Notes under the pieces: generated by a model
Databases searched by the model: none
What the model was told of the DNA's origin: nothing
What the model saw: only the letters and a program-made list of their open reading frames with translations
Shown here: in pieces, positions 60,831 through 64,000 of the stretch
Position numbering within the stretch: position 1 is the first letter of the stretch
How the letters are laid out: each line of letters opens with the position of its first letter
DNA from: Acetatifactor muris
GTDB lineage: Bacteria; Bacillota; Clostridia; Lachnospirales; Lachnospiraceae
Assembly (NCBI GenBank): GCA_023664365.1
Contig: JAMPFR010000006.1
Span: forward strand, 23,524-87,523
Length of the DNA: 64,000 nt
Direction: 5' to 3'
Translations under genes and position numbers: made by a program

Positions 60831-60899
60831 GCGCTGCCGCGCACAAAAACACAGCTTCCGGCTTCAGATAAACCCGGAGAGATGTGATTACAGATCACT

Positions 60900-61541
60900 T
60901 CAGAATACCTTCAGGCAGCCAGTCAGCAGGCGCGGGTTCACATAGCCTTCCAGCAGGCAGCCCAGCGCCGCAATGGCGCCGATGATTCCCAATTTCCCTA
61001 CCTTTTTCAGCCAGAAGACCCTGTCTCCCGCATCCACACTGAAACCTCTGGAGTAAATTGCCCTGTACAGACCTTCGCACCACCCCAGCATCAGCGCAAG
61101 GGCGGGAACATAGAGCAGGTACTGAGGGAAGACGCCTGCTGCAGCCAGCAACAGACCTTTCAGTCCGTAGCGCAGCACCAGAATCGATACATATGCGCCC
61201 GCCGCCATGCCATACCATGCGGCCGCTCCTATACAGACCGCATACCCCAGATAGGTGGTGGCAAGCACTGCCAGGACAAGCAGCACAAACAGCCGCTTTC
61301 TGAGAACATAATAAAAAAGAGCACTGCCGTCCACGGTCATATATTTCATGCCTGACAGAATAGACTCGTCAAACAATCCCGTGCCGTCCGCAAATGTGCT
61401 CTTTCCTATATTTAATATTAAAATTCCAACCAACACACCGGCACAAAACACCGGCAGCAGATTTTTCCCGCCTGTCTGTACCTGTTTCCCGAATATCTTC
61501 ATCTCCGCCGCCCTGCTCCCGCATATCCATTGCTTATCCAT
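60900..61541 (-). CDS. spoIIM: Stage II sporulation protein M-like membrane protein
   Basis: A 213-residue membrane protein of the SpoIIM/DUF95 family with about five helices. The C-terminal EGYVNPRLL is the family ending, and the length matches B. subtilis SpoIIM (about 214) if it starts at 61541. There is no good ribosome site at this or the other in-frame starts (61502, 61592), so the start is uncertain. In Bacillus SpoIIM acts with SpoIID and SpoIIP in septal peptidoglycan removal at engulfment; divergent copies elsewhere have unknown roles. Confidence 0.8.
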   Translation of the reverse strand: MDKQWICGSRAAEMKIFGKQVQTGGKNLLPVFCAGVLVGILILNIGKSTFADGTGLFDESILSGMKYMTVDGSALFYYVLRKRLFVLLVLAVLATTYLGYAVCIGAAAWYGMAAGAYVSILVLRYGLKGLLLAAAGVFPQYLLYVPALALMLGWCEGLYRAIYSRGFSVDAGDRVFWLKKVGKLGIIGAIAALGCLLEGYVNPRLLTGCLKVF

Positions 61542-61599
61542 TTGTATGCGGCTGGTATGGAGGGTATGACAGGAGTTTATTCCCCTGAGCAATGAGCCA

Positions 61600-61617
61600 A
61601 GTCAACGTAGTTGACTT
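61600..61617. repeat. Short palindrome over the nudix stop codon
   Basis: AAGTCAAC-GT-AGTTGACTT-type hairpin (61600-61618) covering the TAA of the nudix hydrolase gene. No T-run; may act as a weak terminator. Confidence 0.55.
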
Positions 61618-62149
61618 ACGCAAGCTTTGCGGCATAGGTCAGAATACCGCATATGGTCTTGGAATCCTGGATCTTACAGTCAAATATCATCTGCTTCAGT
61701 TCCTCCAGTTCATAAGCCTCCACATTCAGATATTCGTCCTCGTCCAGGTGCTGCTTTCCCGGCTTTAAACCCTTCGCCAGATAAATGTCTATCTTTTCAT
61801 TGCAGAAGGCTACCGTGGTATAGATGGAATTCAGCAGTTCCAGCTTATCACAGGTGTAACCTGTCTCCTCCTCCAGTTCTCTCCGGGCCGCAGTCTCCGT
61901 AGGCTCCTGCCGTCCGTTCAGGCCGCCCGCGGGAATCTCCAGAGTCTCCCGCTCCAGGGCGTTGCGGTACTGGCGGACCATCAGCAGCTTCCCGTCCTCC
62001 CGGACAGCCACCACTGCCGCCGCTCCCTTATGGTCGATCAAATCCCACTTCGCGGTATTCCCGTTGGGAATCAGCATGGTGTCCCGATAATAATCGATAA
62101 TAGCGCCTTTAGCCACCAGTTCCCTGCTCAATCTCTTATATTCTTCCAT
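61616..62149 (-). CDS. NUDIX hydrolase (ADP-ribose pyrophosphatase-like)
   Basis: A 177-residue NUDIX hydrolase. The box GGLNGRQEPTETAARRE with LEEETGY matches GX5EX7REUXEEXGU, and the N-terminal region (LLMVRQYRNALERETLEIPAG) is that of ADP-ribose and nucleoside-diphosphate-sugar hydrolases. The ATG at 62149 after AGGGAGG is favoured. Its upstream neighbour is the aspartate aminotransferase, 10 bases away. Substrate preference within the family cannot be fixed. Confidence 0.92.
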   Translation of the reverse strand: MEEYKRLSRELVAKGAIIDYYRDTMLIPNGNTAKWDLIDHKGAAAVVAVREDGKLLMVRQYRNALERETLEIPAGGLNGRQEPTETAARRELEEETGYTCDKLELLNSIYTTVAFCNEKIDIYLAKGLKPGKQHLDEDEYLNVEAYELEELKQMIFDCKIQDSKTICGILTYAAKLA

Positions 62150-62159
62150 AGAAACCTCC

Positions 62160-63458
62160 CTACGCTTCTCCACCCTGCAGAAGCTTCTCTACACTCACAA
62201 GCTTTACACACAGCACAAACAGCTCCGTAGCCATGGACATTTCCTCCGGTGTGGGAAAGGAGGGGGCAATACGGATATTGCTGTCCTTCGGATCCTTTCC
62301 GTAGGGGTAAGTAGCTCCCGCACCCGTCAGCACTACGCCGGCCTCCTTACACTTTGCAACGATTGCCTTTGCGCATCCTTCCATGGCGTCGAAGGAAATG
62401 AAATAACCGCCGTTGGGCTTTGTCCAGGTTCCGATCCCCAGTCCCCCCAATTCCTTTTCCAGAATCCCCTCAACCGCTTCAAACTTAGGCCGCATCAGCG
62501 CCGCATGCTTTTTCATATGCTCCTTGATTCCGTCAAAATTCTTAAAATACCGGGCATGACGAAGCTGATTAATCTTGTCGTAGCCGATGGTCTGTATTGT
62601 CAATGACTTCTTGATGCACTCCAGATTCCCGGCAGAAGAAGCAATAGCCGCCACTCCTGCACCGGAAAAGCTGATTTTGGAGGTGGACGCAAACTCATAT
62701 ACCATGTCCGGATTGCCCGCCTTTTCACACTCCTCCAGAATCTCCAGGATCTTATCCTGTCTCTCCGGCTCATCATAGAGATGATGCACCGCATAGGCGT
62801 TATCCCAGAAAATACGAAAATCCTTTGCCGCAGGCTTCAGGTTTGCAAACCGCCTCACTGTCTCGTCAGAATAAGTATATCCCTGAGGATTGGAATACTT
62901 GGGAACGCACCAGATGCCCTTGACGCTCTCATCCTCCGCTACCAGCCGCTCCACCATATCCATATCAGGCCCCTGAGGGGTCATGGGCACGGTAATCATT
63001 TCGATTCCAAAGTGCTGGGTAATGGCAAAATGCCTGTCGTAGCCGGGCGCCGGACACAGGAACTTTACCTTTTCCAGCCTGCACCAGGGAGTATTGCCCA
63101 TAACGCCGTGAATCATAGCGCTGGACACTGCGTCGTACATGATATTCAGGCTGGCGTTTCCGTACACAATCACGTTTTTCATGGAGACGCCCATGATATC
63201 CGCCATCATCTGCTTAGCCTCGTCCAGACCGTCCAACACGCCGTAATTCCGCACGTCCACGCCGTTCATGCTCTTCATATCGCTCTTTGAGTTCAGAACG
63301 TCAAAAATATCCATTCCCATATCCAGCTGGGCTACGGATGGCTTGCCCCGGGACATATCCAGCTTAAGCCCCTTTCCCTTCACCACCTCAAAGTCCTTCT
63401 CCAGCTGCTCCTGCAATGATAACAGTTCCTCTTTGCTCAATTCCTGATACGCTTTCAT
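62160..63458 (-). CDS. Aspartate aminotransferase, PLP-dependent (class Ic-like)
   Basis: A 432-residue PLP enzyme of fold type I. The Schiff-base Lys lies in STSKISFSGAG, the cofactor region in GNASLNIMYDAVSSAM, and the substrate-binding Arg near the C terminus (SNIRIAPSFP). The long N-terminal region and the motif set match the class Ic aspartate aminotransferases known from Corynebacterium and Clostridia. It interconverts aspartate and oxaloacetate using 2-oxoglutarate. Confidence 0.9.
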   Translation of the reverse strand: MKAYQELSKEELLSLQEQLEKDFEVVKGKGLKLDMSRGKPSVAQLDMGMDIFDVLNSKSDMKSMNGVDVRNYGVLDGLDEAKQMMADIMGVSMKNVIVYGNASLNIMYDAVSSAMIHGVMGNTPWCRLEKVKFLCPAPGYDRHFAITQHFGIEMITVPMTPQGPDMDMVERLVAEDESVKGIWCVPKYSNPQGYTYSDETVRRFANLKPAAKDFRIFWDNAYAVHHLYDEPERQDKILEILEECEKAGNPDMVYEFASTSKISFSGAGVAAIASSAGNLECIKKSLTIQTIGYDKINQLRHARYFKNFDGIKEHMKKHAALMRPKFEAVEGILEKELGGLGIGTWTKPNGGYFISFDAMEGCAKAIVAKCKEAGVVLTGAGATYPYGKDPKDSNIRIAPSFPTPEEMSMATELFVLCVKLVSVEKLLQGGEA

Positions 63459-63485
63459 ACTGCCTCCTCAGATTATCATTGGATA

Positions 63486-63497
63486 ATTGTATACAAT
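63486..63497. promoter_or_regulatory. Palindromic operator candidate upstream of the aminotransferase
   Basis: ATTGTATACAAT, a perfect 12-base palindrome 28 bases upstream of the start, overlapping a TACAAT -10-like box. The sequence class is common among GntR-family operators. Confidence 0.45.
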
Positions 63498-63592
63498 CAT
63501 ACATTCACTCGAACTATCATACTACAAGAGGCAGGATTCCACAAGAGGAAATTTCAAAATTGCGGAAATATGCAAATTTACGGTTATAATGC

Positions 63593-63640
63593 AAAAAAGC
63601 TGCTGCCTTACAAATTATATTTGTCAAAGCAACAGCTTTT
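63593..63640 (-). terminator. Terminator of the RNase Y gene
   Basis: Minus-strand hairpin with arms AAAAGCTG[TC]TGC and GCAGCAGCTTTT, loop about 22 bases, then a T-run. It follows the rny stop by about 40 bases. Confidence 0.75.
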
Positions 63641-63680
63641 CTCTCTTATGAAATTTTCAAGTCCGAACCTTTTGTCATGG

Positions 63681-64000
63681 TTACTTTGCGTATTCGATCA
63701 CGCGGCTTTCGCGGATAACGTTTACCTTAATCTGTCCGGGATACTCCATTTCCGTCTCAATCTTCTTGGAAATATCGCGGGCCAGCAAAACCATATCGGC
63801 ATCCGAAATCTGCTCCGGCACAACCATTACTCGAACTTCCCGACCTGCCTGAATAGCAAAAGATTTATCTACACCTTTGAAATTGTTTGTTATTTCTTCT
63901 AATTGCTTTAATCTGCTAGTATAGGTTTCCAGTGTTTCCCTTCTAGCTCCCGGTCTTGCAGCGGATATTGTATCAGCAGCTTGTACAATACATGCAATCA
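63681..64000 (-). CDS. rny: Ribonuclease Y, C-terminal part (runs off window)
   Basis: The last 106 codons of RNase Y, the main endoribonuclease starting mRNA decay in Firmicutes. The visible part is the end of the HD domain ([18 protein letters not shown]) and the C-terminal domain with [25 protein letters not shown] and the family ending YAK. The membrane anchor, coiled coil and KH domain lie beyond 64000. Confidence 0.92.
   Translation of the reverse strand, partial: IACIVQAADTISAARPGARRETLETYTSRLKQLEEITNNFKGVDKSFAIQAGREVRVMVVPEQISDADMVLLARDISKKIETEMEYPGQIKVNVIRESRVIEYAK

Noticed and set aside
1-64000. Prophage, insertion sequence or integrative element
   Set aside because: No transposase, integrase, recombinase or structural phage gene is visible; the TraX-like protein alone does not indicate a conjugative element.

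Overview
The window looks like a chromosomal segment of a spore-forming Clostridia member, most likely Lachnospiraceae. Evidence: an alpha/beta-type small acid-soluble spore protein, a SpoIIM-like protein, Firmicutes-type CsoR, RNase Y, FSA-type transaldolase, bactofilin and MntP, strong GGAGG ribosome binding sites, and several extended -10 (TGn) promoters. I saw no rRNA, tRNA, CRISPR array, insertion sequence or prophage block. The placement is inference from gene content, not from a search.

Layout. 1-1300: copper efflux (copA, 5' part only) with csoR and a double CsoR-type operator. 1360-4560: two zinc-ribbon membrane proteins, a small helix-turn-helix-like protein, and a divergent membrane Ser/Thr kinase with DFN in place of DFG. 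4690-5590: an overlapping pair resembling DUF3990/DUF3791 ADP-ribosyltransferase-like toxin-antitoxin modules. 5645-7144: redox operon of a tiny CxxC membrane peptide, a polyferredoxin membrane protein and a TlpA lipoprotein. 7263-8362: an EIIA-Glc-like protein without its histidines, and a cold-shock gene with a long hairpin leader. 8527-23530 (minus strand): myo-inositol catabolism (iolC, D, E, G, B), preceded by an iron-dependent dehydrogenase, two unnamed carbohydrate-related proteins, a GH38 alpha-mannosidase and a HAD-GH88/105 fusion. 23844-31358 (plus strand): a family 5 binding-protein ABC importer (SBP, two permeases, two ATPases) followed by an AraC regulator. The divergent blocks plausibly import and dismantle a mannose- and uronate-containing oligosaccharide and feed inositol or sugar fragments into central metabolism. 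iolA, iolJ and an inositol-specific permease are not in the window.

31386-43483: MntP, a second GH105 hydrolase, a heterodimeric ABC exporter, a candidate type I toxin-antitoxin locus (28-residue holin-like toxin plus a convergent antisense promoter), an ABC-2 transporter operon with its own LytTR regulator and a soluble GHKL kinase, TraX, and an orphan OmpR-type regulator with an altered acidic pocket. 43731-64000 is mainly conserved core: AI-2E transporter, engB, clpX, clpP, tig, ssp, FSA, a Ser/Thr kinase with a degenerate PP2C-like partner, the rseP-dxr-cdsA-uppS-frr-pyrH envelope and translation operon, a repeat-bearing bactofilin, a polysaccharide deacetylase, DAHP synthase, a SpoIIM-like protein, a NUDIX hydrolase, an aspartate aminotransferase and the 3' end of rny.

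A recurring theme is palindromic or repeated intergenic DNA placed at stop codons or between operon genes. Two copies of a composite double hairpin (10511-10589 and 51277-51372) share their core sequence.
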